64,000 bases of DNA from an uncultured Celeribacter sp. (GCF_963676475.1 NZ_OY781106.1:930001-994000), one strand, 5' to 3'; positions 24,334-33,649 are shown, counted from the first letter of the stretch. Notes: generated from the letters alone by a model not told the origin. Translations and numbers: made by a program.

Positions 24334-25575
24334 CTATCGGCTCGGATGAGCGATTGTGATTTGTGTTACGTCACAGTTTCCCCCGTGAAAGGTCGCGGCG
24401 CAAGAGGTCAGATAGAAATTCCACATCCTGCGAAACCGCTCATCAAAGCCCATGGCTTCGATTTGATCCCATTTCGCGTTGAAGGTTTCGAACCAGCGCC
24501 TGAGCGTGATCGAATAGCTCTCACCGAACTCGCGGCTTTTCACGGTCTTGAGCCCTGCCTTGCCGATTTCTTCGCGCAGCACCGTGGGACTTGGCAGCAT
24601 GCCACCCGGGAAGATGTATTTCTGAATGAAATCAACCGATTTTCGATAGGCGTCAAAGCGTTTGTCCTGCAGCGTGATGATCTGAAGCGTCGCCTGCGCC
24701 TCCGCCTTCAGGCACGCGCGGATTTTGTCGAAATAGACCGGCCAGTATTTCTCCCCCACCGCTTCGAACATCTCGATTGAGGCGATGCCGTCATATTGGG
24801 CTTTCTCGTCGCGGTAATCTTGCAGTTTCAACTGCACCCGCTCGGACAGCCCCGCCTTTTGAATGCGCTGCGCCGCAAACCTGAACTGCTCCTCGGAAAT
24901 GGTCAGCCCCGTGACCTTGAGGCCGCGTTCACCCGCCGCATATTCGGCAAATCCGCCCCAGCCACAGCCAATCTCTAAAACATGATCGCCGGGCTGCACG
25001 CCCATCTCATCGACCATGCTCTTGTATTTCGCGATCTGAGCGGCCTCTAAACTCTCCTGCCCGGTCTCAAACAGCGCCGAGGAATAGGTCATCGTGTCAT
25101 CGAGCCAGAGCGCGTAGAATTCATTGCCCAGATCGTAGTGATAGGAAATGTTCTTTTTCGCCTGCCTGCGCGTGTTGGAATTCATCCAATGCCGCATGCG
25201 TTCATAGGCGCGCACAAAGGCCATGCCGGGAAAGCCGTCGTAAAGATCGTCATTGCCGGCATGCAACAGGTCCATGAAGGCCATCAGATCGGGCGTCGAC
25301 CAGCCGCCATCGAGATAATCCTCGCAAAACCCCAGATCGCCCTCGCGAAGGAGCCGGGCAAAGATATCGTCGCTCTGCACATCGAGCCGCGCCACGGGAC
25401 CGGGCGCTTGACCTCTGGCGCGAAACACCCGCCCGTCGGGCAGTGCGAAATCCAACTGGCCGCGCGCCATGTCTTGCACCACCGCAAACACATTGCTGAA
25501 ATAGCGCGGAAGATCGTCCTGACCCTCCGTGCTGGTCAGGACCTTTTCGGATGGAATTTGGCTGTTGTCGTGCAT
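24334..25575 (-). CDS. cfa: Cyclopropane-fatty-acyl-phospholipid synthase
   Basis: Transfers a methylene group from SAM to unsaturated acyl chains of membrane phospholipids. The 413-aa protein has the N-terminal lipid-binding region and the Rossmann core: HYDLGNEFYALWLDDTMTYS, LEIGCGWGGFAEYA, GLTISEEQ, and IASIEMFEAVGEKYW with YIFPGGMLPS. It lies 48 bp downstream of a photolyase gene. In Rhodobacter sphaeroides a photolyase and a cyclopropane synthase both belong to the RpoE singlet-oxygen response, as I recall it. Confidence 0.93.
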   Translation of the reverse strand: MHDNSQIPSEKVLTSTEGQDDLPRYFSNVFAVVQDMARGQLDFALPDGRVFRARGQAPGPVARLDVQSDDIFARLLREGDLGFCEDYLDGGWSTPDLMAFMDLLHAGNDDLYDGFPGMAFVRAYERMRHWMNSNTRRQAKKNISYHYDLGNEFYALWLDDTMTYSSALFETGQESLEAAQIAKYKSMVDEMGVQPGDHVLEIGCGWGGFAEYAAGERGLKVTGLTISEEQFRFAAQRIQKAGLSERVQLKLQDYRDEKAQYDGIASIEMFEAVGEKYWPVYFDKIRACLKAEAQATLQIITLQDKRFDAYRKSVDFIQKYIFPGGMLPSPTVLREEIGKAGLKTVKSREFGESYSITLRRWFETFNAKWDQIEAMGFDERFRRMWNFYLTSCAATFHGGNCDVTQITIAHPSR

Positions 25576-25623
25576 CCTCTCACCCCGCTTCTCTTTACGA
25601 GTTTAGCGCAAACTGAGATTTCG

Positions 25624-27021
25624 TCACCCTTTCAATGTCTCATAGGCGGCAAGCGCCCGTTCACGCCCCTCTTTGAGGCCCATCACCGGCTCAGGATAGG
25701 CATCCTCAGGCGTGAGCTCCCAGGATTTGGGCACAGCGTCAAAATAGGACAGCGCGGTCTTGGTCGGGCGCGCCTCGCCTTCGGCGATCCAGTGGCGCAG
25801 GTAGGTGCCCTCGGCGTCGAATTTCTCCGCTTGGCCCTCCGGGTTGAAAATCCGAAAATAGGGCGCCGCGTCGGGACCACAGCCCGCCACCCATTGCCAG
25901 CCCATGGCATTGGACGCCGGGTCCCAGTCGATGAGACAGTCCTCGAACCACTTGAGCCCCACCCGCCAATCGGTCAGCAGGTGTTTCGTCAGATAAGAGG
26001 CTGCAATCATCCGCGCGCGGTTGTGCATCACGCCGGTGACATACATCTCCCGCATCGCAGCATCGACGAAACGCACCCCGGTGCGGCCCTGACGCCATCG
26101 CTCGGCGTCTTTGTTGTCTTGACGCCACGGGAACTCATCCCAGCCTTCGCGGTGGTTTTGCTCCGGCAGGTCGGGTTCGTGGTACAAAAGATGATAGGCA
26201 AACTCGCGCCAGACCAGCTCTTTGAGGAAATGTTCCGCGCCCTTCGCGCCCTCCTCCATCGCTTGCCAACCCGCGAACCAGATGCGGCGCGGGGAAATCT
26301 CGCCATAGGTCAGGTTTTCCGACAGGCCGGAACAGACCGGATCGGCGGGAAAGTCGCGCCGGGCTTTGTAGTCATTCGCATGATGTTGGAGAAAGGCCGA
26401 GAGCCGCCCGTTGGCGGAGGTTTCCCCGATGTGACAATGCCGGAGAACCACCTCGGCGCCTCGGCGCATCGCGGCGCCAAGGTGCCAGTCGTCCAGAGTG
26501 TCGCTGTCGGGCCAACTTTCAGACCAAGTGATCTCAGGCTTCGCCAAAGGCTCCGTAACGGGAGTGTCGCGCACGGACTTCCAGAATGGCGTGTAGACCT
26601 TGTAATAGCCGCAGGTCTTGGTTGCGACCGTACAGGGTTCGAACAGAAGATGCGCATTTGAGGACTGCGCCTCGATACCCGCCTCTTTCAGCGCGGATTT
26701 GACCTCCGTGTCGCGCACGATGGCGGCTTTGTCGTAGAGCCGGTTCCAATAGACACTGGTTGCACCCAACTCGTCCACCAGCTGCAAAAGCTGATCCTTG
26801 GCAGAGCCATGGCGCAGCACGACCTTGCCCCCCAGCTCTTCGATCCGCGCCATGAGATGGTCAAGCCCAAGCCCCAACCGCCATTTCGGCGCCGCCCCAA
26901 GCCCATCGACCGTGTCATCGCGAATGAACACAGGCACCACCTGCCCGGCCTTCGCTGCGGCCACCAGTGCGGGGTTGTCGTCGAGGCGAAAATCCCGCCT
27001 GATCCACCAAATCGAAACCAT
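25624..27021 (-). CDS. phr: Deoxyribodipyrimidine photo-lyase (class I)
   Basis: Light-driven repair of cyclobutane pyrimidine dimers using FADH-. At 465 aa it is full length. IWWIRRDFRLDDNPAL opens the antenna-binding domain. The FAD-binding domain holds WREFAYHLLYHEP, GVRFVDAAMREMYVTGVMHN, NRARMIAASYLTKHLL, DWDPASNAMGWQWVAG and DAAPYFRIFNP. AAGGAGGCATC precedes the ATG. A candidate ECF sigma-E promoter lies just upstream. Confidence 0.94.
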   Translation of the reverse strand: MVSIWWIRRDFRLDDNPALVAAAKAGQVVPVFIRDDTVDGLGAAPKWRLGLGLDHLMARIEELGGKVVLRHGSAKDQLLQLVDELGATSVYWNRLYDKAAIVRDTEVKSALKEAGIEAQSSNAHLLFEPCTVATKTCGYYKVYTPFWKSVRDTPVTEPLAKPEITWSESWPDSDTLDDWHLGAAMRRGAEVVLRHCHIGETSANGRLSAFLQHHANDYKARRDFPADPVCSGLSENLTYGEISPRRIWFAGWQAMEEGAKGAEHFLKELVWREFAYHLLYHEPDLPEQNHREGWDEFPWRQDNKDAERWRQGRTGVRFVDAAMREMYVTGVMHNRARMIAASYLTKHLLTDWRVGLKWFEDCLIDWDPASNAMGWQWVAGCGPDAAPYFRIFNPEGQAEKFDAEGTYLRHWIAEGEARPTKTALSYFDAVPKSWELTPEDAYPEPVMGLKEGRERALAAYETLKG

Positions 27022-27040
27022 GATGCCTCCTTGTCTCAGG

Positions 27041-27070
27041 CGGTTACGTTCGAAACCGCCATCTGGATCA
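27041..27070 (-). promoter_or_regulatory. Candidate RpoE (ECF11, singlet-oxygen) promoter for the photolyase gene
   Basis: On the minus strand TGATCC (27070-27065) is followed after exactly 18 bp by TAACCG (27046-27041), 19 bp before the photolyase ATG. The R. sphaeroides RpoE consensus, as I remember it, has TGATCC and a TAA-type -10 with similar spacing. The site sits between the transporter stop and the photolyase gene. Confidence 0.5.
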
Positions 27071-27072
27071 CA

Positions 27073-28911
27073 TCACGCGGCATCTTCCGCCTCGCGGTCT
27101 TCGGCCTGCGCCGACCACATCGCCGCATAGGCGCCGCCCTGTTTCAACAAAGCCTCGTGCGTGCCGCGTTCGATCACCTCGCCCGCGTCCAACACGACGA
27201 TCTCGTCGCTGTCGGCAATCGTCGACAGGCGGTGCGCGATGGTGATCACCGTGCGCCCTACGCCTGCCAGTTTCAGCGCGCCGAGAATGCTTTGCTCCGT
27301 GCGGGTATCCAGGGCCGACGTCGCCTCGTCCAACAGCAAAATCGGCGGATCTTTCAACAGCGTCCGTGCGATGCCGACGCGTTGTTTTTCGCCGCCCGAG
27401 AGTTTCAGCCCTCGCTCGCCCACCTGCGTCTCGTAGCCTTCCGGCAGCGCCATGATGAAATCGTGAATCTGCGCCTGTTGCGCCGCCGCGACGATCTCTT
27501 CATAGGTGGCCCCATCGCGCCCGTAGCCGATGTTGTAGCGGATCGTGTCGTTGAACAGCACCGTGTCCTGCGGCACGACACCGATGGCACGATGCAGGCT
27601 TTCCTGGCTCACGTCGCGAATGTCCTGCCCGTCGATCTGAAGGCTCCCGCCGGTCACATCGTAGAAGCGGAACAACAGCCGCCCTATCGTGGATTTGCCC
27701 GAGCCGGAATGGCCGACGATGGCCATGGTCTTGCCCGCTGGCACCTCCAGATCGACACCTTTCAGGATCGGCCGCGCCGGATCGTAAGCGAATTCAACGG
27801 ATTTCAGCGCCACCGTGCCGCCCGTGACCGTGATGTCCGGTGCCCCCGGCGCATCCTTGATTTCGGCCGGTTGGTGCAACAGGTCGAACATCTCTTCCAT
27901 ATCCACCAAAGCCTGCCGGATCTCGCGGTAGACCGTGCCGAGAAAATTCAAAGGCATGGTGATCTGGATCATATAGGCGTTGACCATGACGAAATCGCCG
28001 ACCGTCATCTGACCGTTCTGCACCCCGATGGCGGCCATGACCATGACAATCACGAGGCCCCCGGTGATGAAAAACGACTGGCCGAAGTTCAAAAAACCCA
28101 GAGAATAGGCGGTTTTGTTGGCGGCGACCTCATAGGCTTCCATCGCCTTGTCGTAGCGCGCGGCTTCGCGTTTCTCGGCGACGAAATATTTCACCGTCTC
28201 GAAATTCAACAGGCTGTCGACGGCCTTTTGGTTCGCGTCCGTGTCCTGATCGTTCATCTCTTTTCTGAGCTTCACGCGCCATTCGGTGACCACGTATGTG
28301 AAATAGATGTAGACCGCGATCGTCGCCAACAGCACGAGCATATAGGTCGGCCCGAAGGCAAAGGAGATGACGACCAGCACCATCAACAACTCAAGTGCCA
28401 GAGGTCCGATGGAAAAGACCAGAAAGCGCAACAGGAAGGCCACGCCCTTCACGCCGCGCTCGATGATCCGCGACAGCCCGCCGGTCTTGCGGGTGATGTG
28501 ATAGCGCATCGACAGCGCGTGAATGTGGTTGAAGGTCTCAAGCGCCAATTGCCGGAGCGCCGATTGCGCCACCGGCGAAAAGATCACGTCTCTGAGCTGG
28601 TTGAACCCGTTGGTCATCAACCGCGCCATGCCGTAGGCGACCGTCAGGCCGACCGCGCCCGCGCCCAGCATCCAGGCGGCGGATTGCCCCTCACCCGCGA
28701 GCGCATCGACGGCGGACTTGTAGAGCACCGGCGTGCCGACCGTGACCAGTTTCGCCGCCAGCAAAAACACCATGGCGACGATCACCCGCGTCTTGGTTTT
28801 TCTGGCATCTTCCGCCGTTTTGTCGGGCCAGAAATAGGGAATGACCGCCCGGATCACCGCCCAGCCGTTCTTTGGTCCTTCGGTCACTCTCAAAGGGCGA
28901 TTGCCGCGCAT
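27073..28911 (-). CDS. Atm1/HMT-type ABC exporter (fused membrane and ATPase domains)
   Basis: A 612-aa half-transporter that works as a homodimer. Six membrane segments lie between about residues 35 and 320, with the Atm1-type KAVDSLLNFETVKYF after the fourth. The ATPase has VGHSGSGKSTIGRLLFRF, the signature LKLSGGEKQRVGIART and LLLDEATSALDTRT. Alphaproteobacterial Atm1 homologues export glutathione persulfide or glutathione-metal species. The start was set at the ATG preceded by AAAGGCAACTCC, 15 codons inside the longest frame. It is first in a five-gene same-strand run through trgB. Confidence 0.9.
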   Translation of the reverse strand: MRGNRPLRVTEGPKNGWAVIRAVIPYFWPDKTAEDARKTKTRVIVAMVFLLAAKLVTVGTPVLYKSAVDALAGEGQSAAWMLGAGAVGLTVAYGMARLMTNGFNQLRDVIFSPVAQSALRQLALETFNHIHALSMRYHITRKTGGLSRIIERGVKGVAFLLRFLVFSIGPLALELLMVLVVISFAFGPTYMLVLLATIAVYIYFTYVVTEWRVKLRKEMNDQDTDANQKAVDSLLNFETVKYFVAEKREAARYDKAMEAYEVAANKTAYSLGFLNFGQSFFITGGLVIVMVMAAIGVQNGQMTVGDFVMVNAYMIQITMPLNFLGTVYREIRQALVDMEEMFDLLHQPAEIKDAPGAPDITVTGGTVALKSVEFAYDPARPILKGVDLEVPAGKTMAIVGHSGSGKSTIGRLLFRFYDVTGGSLQIDGQDIRDVSQESLHRAIGVVPQDTVLFNDTIRYNIGYGRDGATYEEIVAAAQQAQIHDFIMALPEGYETQVGERGLKLSGGEKQRVGIARTLLKDPPILLLDEATSALDTRTEQSILGALKLAGVGRTVITIAHRLSTIADSDEIVVLDAGEVIERGTHEALLKQGGAYAAMWSAQAEDREAEDAA

Positions 28912-29024
28912 GGAGTTGCCTTTCACGTTTTGAAACAGGGGCGCAAACTGGCCCATGTGGCCGACAGGCGCAAGCCCCCCTCTCTGCGCAAGAGACCTAT
29001 GCGTCAGAGAGGCAGAAGTCTATG

Positions 29025-30320
29025 TCATTCAGGAATGTCGAAAATCTGGCCCGGATAGATCAGGTCCGGGTCGCGGATCTGCGTCCGGTTGGCATCGAAC
29101 AGGCGGATATAGAGATAGCCATCGCCGTAGCGCTCGGAGGCAATACCCCAAAGCGTGTTGCCCGGTTGCACGGTGACCGAGGCGATGCGGGCTTTGGGGA
29201 GACTTTTCTCTTCGGGCGTGGCCGCCTCTGCTGACGTCTCTGTCGACGTCCCTGATGAAGGCGCAGCGGCCTCCGATCCCGCCGCAATCTCGGCCAATTT
29301 GGCGATCTCTTCGCGCTGGAACGGGCTTTCGACGCGGCTCACCACGGCCCCCTCTGCGATCTGATCCACGCGCAGGGTGTAGCGCCCGGCCGCGACATCT
29401 GCGAGTTCACGCCGCCATTGGCCGTCCGCTCCCGCACGGGCCTGTGCCACAAACACGCCATCGAGATAGATCAAAAGTTCGGCCTCGGGCGCGGCGCGGC
29501 CCGAGACGAACACCCGGCCCTCCGGGTCATAGGTGATCGCGTCGATGCGCAATTCTGCGGGCGTTGTGCCCGCCTGTTGCAGCACTTTGACACCTTCGTC
29601 ATCGGCCATCAGCACGGTGGGCGCCGTCCTCTCCTGCTGTGCGGGGTCTGCCTGCGGCTCTGCGCTGTGAAGCATCTGTGTTGCAACCTGAGTGCCCACG
29701 GTGCTTGCGGTCGCGCTCTGCCCAGTTCCGCCCATGCCTGCCCCATTCAGTCCTGTACCCGAGGGCGCGGCATCTGGTGGTGCCGGGGTTTCATCGCCGC
29801 CCTCTGACGCTGCGCCGTGCTGCTGTGCGACAGGCGCAATCGAAACCGGCGCGATCAGAATACTTTCCGCGCTCTCCATACGCGTTTCTCCCTCGCCGGA
29901 GGCCAGCCGCATTTCCCGCGCGGACCCCGAGGCCGGCAAATCGAACAGCGCCACGAAGTCTCCTCCCGCAGACGTCTGCGTCTGAGTGACCTCTTCGCCA
30001 TCGACCAGAATGGACACTGTCGCACCGGGTTCGGCCCGCCCGGCCACTGTGGTCAGCCCGCCTGGCGGAATGCGCACCAGATCGAAGGCAGGAGAGAGCT
30101 GGGCTGCGGTCTCGGACATCTCCGTGTCGCTCTCAGCGGGAGCGCCCTGATCCGCCGCGCTCAGGTCCACAGTTGCAGCGGGGGTCTCCGTCACGTCAGC
30201 TTGCGCCAAACCCGGCCCCGGCTGAGGCCGCGCGAGATAGAGCGTGGCGCCGATCGCCACCACAATCACAGCCGCTCCGACGCCCGCAGCCGGAAGCATC
30301 CATCCGTTCGTGTTCGACAT
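29025..30320 (-). CDS. Membrane-anchored LysM protein
   Basis: A 431-aa protein with an N-terminal membrane anchor (AAGVGAAVIVVAIGATLYLA) and a long low-complexity Ala/Pro/Thr/Glu-rich region. Two Ig-like or carboxypeptidase-regulatory-like beta modules follow (GRAEPGATVSILVDGEEV and GRAAPEAELLIYLDGVFVA). A C-terminal LysM domain (VQPGNTLWGIASERYGDGYL to YPGQIFDIP) should bind peptidoglycan. The two modules look like internal duplicates. The start was chosen at the ATG preceded by AGGGGACAGAAG. A cell-envelope role is inferred. Confidence 0.88.
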   Translation of the reverse strand: MSNTNGWMLPAAGVGAAVIVVAIGATLYLARPQPGPGLAQADVTETPAATVDLSAADQGAPAESDTEMSETAAQLSPAFDLVRIPPGGLTTVAGRAEPGATVSILVDGEEVTQTQTSAGGDFVALFDLPASGSAREMRLASGEGETRMESAESILIAPVSIAPVAQQHGAASEGGDETPAPPDAAPSGTGLNGAGMGGTGQSATASTVGTQVATQMLHSAEPQADPAQQERTAPTVLMADDEGVKVLQQAGTTPAELRIDAITYDPEGRVFVSGRAAPEAELLIYLDGVFVAQARAGADGQWRRELADVAAGRYTLRVDQIAEGAVVSRVESPFQREEIAKLAEIAAGSEAAAPSSGTSTETSAEAATPEEKSLPKARIASVTVQPGNTLWGIASERYGDGYLYIRLFDANRTQIRDPDLIYPGQIFDIPE

Positions 30321-30466
30321 CTTCTGTCCCCTGTTTCCCCCGCCAAGACAGAGCACGGTGACCCTGCCGCATCGCCTGCGGCAATCCTCGCGTCGATCAA
30401 GACTTGAGGGAGCCTAGCAAGGGGTCTAACAAGGGTCAAAGACTTCCTTTTTTGAAAGTATATGCG

Positions 30467-31039
30467 ATGTCCGATCAGCCCGTTTCCACGCCGTTTTCCG
30501 TCTGTGTCTATTGCGGGTCGCGTTCGGGCCAAAAGGACAGCTACGAGGCCGCCGCTGTCGAGATGGGGGAGGCCATCGCCGCCGAGGGCTGGCGTCTGGT
30601 CTATGGTGCGGGCGATGTCGGATTGATGGGCGCCGTGGCGCGCGCGGCGCAAAAGGCAGGTGCGGAGACCTTTGGCGTGATCCCGACGCATCTCTTGCCG
30701 AAAGAGGTCGGTAAACGCGATCTGACGCGGTTTATCATCACCGAGAACATGCATGAGCGCAAAAAGGTGATGTTCATGAATTCGGACGCCATCGTGGTGC
30801 TTCCGGGCGGCGCGGGGTCGCTGGATGAGTTTTTCGAGGTGTTGACCTGGAAACAGATCGGCCTGCATGACAAGCCGATCTTTCTTCTGTCCACCGACGG
30901 CTATTGGCAGCCGCTCGAAGACCTGATCGCGCATGTCATCGACGAAGGCTTTGCGCCGCTGTCGACCTCAAGCTATTTCGAGACGGTGAAAACGGTCGAA
31001 GATTTGGTCGCCGCGCTGAAGGCCTTGCGAGAGGCATAA
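30467..31039 (+). CDS. LOG-family protein (cytokinin riboside 5'-monophosphate phosphoribohydrolase-like)
   Basis: A 190-aa Rossmann-fold protein. VCVYCGSRSGQKDSY opens the domain, and the diagnostic PGGAGSLDEFFEVLTWKQIG is the LOG motif (PGGxGTxxE with Ser for Thr). GAGDVGLMGAVARAAQKAG also fits. Plant and some bacterial members release cytokinin base from its nucleotide; others hydrolyse AMP or other nucleotides. The true substrate here is unknown. The pentapeptide-repeat gene follows 7 bp later, so the two form an operon. Confidence 0.9.
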   Translation: MSDQPVSTPFSVCVYCGSRSGQKDSYEAAAVEMGEAIAAEGWRLVYGAGDVGLMGAVARAAQKAGAETFGVIPTHLLPKEVGKRDLTRFIITENMHERKKVMFMNSDAIVVLPGGAGSLDEFFEVLTWKQIGLHDKPIFLLSTDGYWQPLEDLIAHVIDEGFAPLSTSSYFETVKTVEDLVAALKALREA

Positions 31040-31046
31040 CAGGCGC

Positions 31047-31688
31047 ATGCAGACCATTGACCGCATAGAAGATTTGAAAGGACCGGAGTTTTCCTCTTGT
31101 CTTTTCAAAGACCTGAACTTTGATGGTCTGGATCTTTCCAGTCACAGCTTTGAGCATTGCGAATTTGAGAATTGCAGCTTTGCCGGGTCTTTTCTGGAGA
31201 ACGCCCAGTTCATCAAATGCAAGGCCATTCGCGGCGCGTTCAGCTATGCCCGCCTTTCGGATGCCCGGTTCGACATGTGCAATCTCTCCCTGACGCAGTG
31301 GGTGAACAGCGATGTTTCCGGGGCCTGTTTTCAGGACTGCAAGCTGACCGGCGCGGAGTTTCGCGACGCACGTGCGCTGGGGGTCGATTTCAACGGCTCC
31401 GTCCTGTCCGGTGCCTATCTGCGCCAGATGAATTTTCGCAAATGTCATCTCATTCGGGTCGATTTGACCGAGGCTGATCTGGCGGGCTGCGATTTCAGTG
31501 ACGCGGTTTTCGAACAGTGTCGCTTGCAGGGCGCACATCTTTCGACCGCGCGCTTCGAGGGCGCCGATTTGCGTCAGGCCGATCTTGGCGTCCTGACATT
31601 TGCCAGCGCCTCCTGTTTCAAAGGGGCGATCATTTCGAAAACCCAGGCCACCGAATTGCTGCACGGCCTCGGCGTAACTGTCCTTTAG
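31047..31688 (+). CDS. Qnr-like pentapeptide-repeat protein
   Basis: A 213-aa right-handed quadrilateral beta-helix protein built from A(D/N)LXX-type repeats, for example FEHCEFENCSFAGSF, LTGAEFRDARALGVDF and ADLAGCDFSDAVFEQCRLQG. Its length matches Qnr proteins (about 214-219 aa). The segment FSYARLSDARFDMCNLSL resembles Qnr at the same place, and the C-terminus LLHGLGVTVL resembles LLEPLGVIVL. Qnr proteins mimic B-form DNA and protect gyrase from quinolones. Whether this chromosomal relative does so is untested. It is in an operon with the LOG gene. Confidence 0.8.
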   Translation: MQTIDRIEDLKGPEFSSCLFKDLNFDGLDLSSHSFEHCEFENCSFAGSFLENAQFIKCKAIRGAFSYARLSDARFDMCNLSLTQWVNSDVSGACFQDCKLTGAEFRDARALGVDFNGSVLSGAYLRQMNFRKCHLIRVDLTEADLAGCDFSDAVFEQCRLQGAHLSTARFEGADLRQADLGVLTFASASCFKGAIISKTQATELLHGLGVTVL

Positions 31689-31703
31689 GATCTTGAAACC
31701 ACC

Positions 31704-32630
31704 TCAAGCCGAACAACGCGCCTTGCGGGCCCGGCGCGCGGAACGGTCCTGACGCAGCACCTCCAGCGTGTAGAGCACTAGAGCGATCCAGATCAGCGGC
31801 ATGGCGATGGCGTGCCAATGGGTGAAGGGCTCGGAAAAGACGAAGACGGCCAAAAGGAACTGGATCGTCGAATTCAAATATTGCCCCATGCCGACGATGT
31901 TGAGCGGCAGACGTCGCGCGGCGGCGGCGAAAAAGATCAACGGCACGCCGGTGACCACGCCCGAGGCGATCAGCATGAGGGACATGCCCCATGAGCTGCC
32001 GAAATTGCCGGCGAACTGCGTCTCTGTGCCGCCCCAGCCGTAGAGGTGAATGCCCACAAGCCCGATCAGCGCCAGAGGCACCAAAAACACCACCTCCCCC
32101 GCAACGGAGAGAAACGGCCCCGCAACCAGCGTCTTTTTGATCGCGCCATAAATGGAAAAGGTCACGGCCAGCGTAAGCGCGATCCACGGCAGGGATCCGA
32201 TGCCGATGCCAAGCACCAGAACCGCAACAACGGCCAGCAAGATCGCGACATATTGCAACCCGTAGAGGCGTTCCTTGAACACCACGACGCCCACCAAAGT
32301 GGCGACAAGCGGGAAGACATAATAGCCAAAGGCCGCCTCGAGCGCCTTGCCGGACTGCACGGAATAGATGAACAAACCCCAGTTGACCGAAATGAACAGC
32401 GCGGCAAAGATCACCTTGCGCTGTTGCGGGCCGCTGATCAGGCGCCACAACTCGCCGATCCGCCCGTTGAGCACAATCCAGATGCCGAAGAGCACGAAGG
32501 TCCAAATCGTCCGGTGCGCCAGAATCTCTGCCGCCGGAACCATGGCCATGGCTTTGTAATAGAGCGGCGAGATGCCCCACAGTGTCTGCGCCAAAATCAG
32601 CGAGACCCAGCCTTTTTGCGTGTCTGTCAT
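31704..32630 (-). CDS. rarD: RarD-type EamA-family permease
   Basis: A 308-aa drug/metabolite transporter superfamily protein with ten predicted membrane segments in two EamA repeats. LAQTLWGISPLYYKAM at the start, AHRTIWTFVLFGIWI, SVNWGLFIYSVQSG, ASLGYYVFPL-like EAAFGYYVFPLVATLVG and GVVTGVPLIFFAAAARRLPL are typical of RarD. The substrate is unknown. It converges with the pentapeptide-repeat gene. Confidence 0.9.
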   Translation of the reverse strand: MTDTQKGWVSLILAQTLWGISPLYYKAMAMVPAAEILAHRTIWTFVLFGIWIVLNGRIGELWRLISGPQQRKVIFAALFISVNWGLFIYSVQSGKALEAAFGYYVFPLVATLVGVVVFKERLYGLQYVAILLAVVAVLVLGIGIGSLPWIALTLAVTFSIYGAIKKTLVAGPFLSVAGEVVFLVPLALIGLVGIHLYGWGGTETQFAGNFGSSWGMSLMLIASGVVTGVPLIFFAAAARRLPLNIVGMGQYLNSTIQFLLAVFVFSEPFTHWHAIAMPLIWIALVLYTLEVLRQDRSARRARKARCSA

Positions 32631-32695
32631 TGGCAGACAAAGCGCTTTTCAGTGGGGCTTTGCAATGTGAGAAAATGCAAAGCCGTGGCGCATTT

Positions 32696-33649
32696 CTAGC
32701 TGTCTATAGGCTTGTTCTGAAAAGCTGTGACGAGTTTCTTGCGCCCCTCAAGGTTTAAACAGTCTGTCCCCTTAGGATCCGAGAGCATCCGATACGCCCG
32801 CGCGCAGGCCGTGTCCATATGGGACAAGATGGCGTAGCGCTGCCTCTTTGAGAGCTGCCATTGCTTTCCAGAAGCGTCCTGTCGCGCGTCCGCCAAGACT
32901 TTGCTCAAACCTCTGACCGGGTTGCCCTCCTCATCCGTGAGGGCACCTATACGACTGTATCGTTTTTTAAAAGAGCTACAGAGTTTTGGTTTCGGTTTTT
33001 CATTGTCACAGCCATCTTCGACCGACTCGTAAACCGCATCCGTATAAATAACAATTCCATCCCTATAGGTCGCCAATCCACGTCTCAGTGTCGGTGCGAG
33101 TTCGCCCAATTCTCTGAGCAATGACACTAGCGCTGTTGGGTCGAGGTCTATGACGTCTTTGACCTTGTCATCGAGATCGAGGTTTATCAAAGCGGATTTG
33201 CCCAAGAAATACAGATCACTCTGGACTTCATAGGCCAGAACCTCGAATGAATATCCATCTTTATCAAGTGCTTCATTTTGCGCCGGATGGGATTCGAGCT
33301 GAACCCGACAACTGTTATTTTCATCCGCCTCTATAGTTTCAATCTCAGTCGTCGAACATTCCGCAATCGCCTCGTAGAGCTCAGCCATCGTCTGATAGTG
33401 CGCATTAAGGCGGGTGATCGCTGTGTCCGCGTCTGTTTCGTCCTGAGCCGCGTCCAAGGCCAGAGGCGCCAACAACAATCCCGCAAGCAAATACCGATCC
33501 GCGCGCTGTCTCTGACTGGTTGCAACGATCACCTTGTTTGCATGTCGGGACACCAGCCCCTCCGAAACCCCGACTTCATCCCCAAAAGTTTCACATCCGC
33601 TCAAAATCCCACAAAGGCCCAAGACAGAGGCAAATCGCATCAAAGTCAT
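32696..33649 (-). CDS. Uncharacterised lipoprotein, 317 aa
   Basis: No family recognised. The N-terminus has a signal sequence ending in the lipobox LSGCETF, so it is probably lipidated and inserted in the inner or outer membrane. The rest is soluble, mainly helical and rich in charged residues, with several cysteines in the second half (GCDNEKPKPKLCSS, DTACARAYRML, GTDCLNLEG) that may form disulfides. The start at the ATG with GGAG 6 nt upstream was chosen. Base composition is visibly more AT-rich than neighbours and the gene has no operon partner, which suggests acquisition by transfer. Confidence 0.65.
   Translation of the reverse strand: MTLMRFASVLGLCGILSGCETFGDEVGVSEGLVSRHANKVIVATSQRQRADRYLLAGLLLAPLALDAAQDETDADTAITRLNAHYQTMAELYEAIAECSTTEIETIEADENNSCRVQLESHPAQNEALDKDGYSFEVLAYEVQSDLYFLGKSALINLDLDDKVKDVIDLDPTALVSLLRELGELAPTLRRGLATYRDGIVIYTDAVYESVEDGCDNEKPKPKLCSSFKKRYSRIGALTDEEGNPVRGLSKVLADARQDASGKQWQLSKRQRYAILSHMDTACARAYRMLSDPKGTDCLNLEGRKKLVTAFQNKPIDS

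Noticed and set aside
26809..29058. 749-codon plus-strand frame across the photolyase and ABC exporter genes
   Set aside because: Shadow of two well-supported minus-strand genes. Composition is His/Arg/Asp-heavy with no domain.
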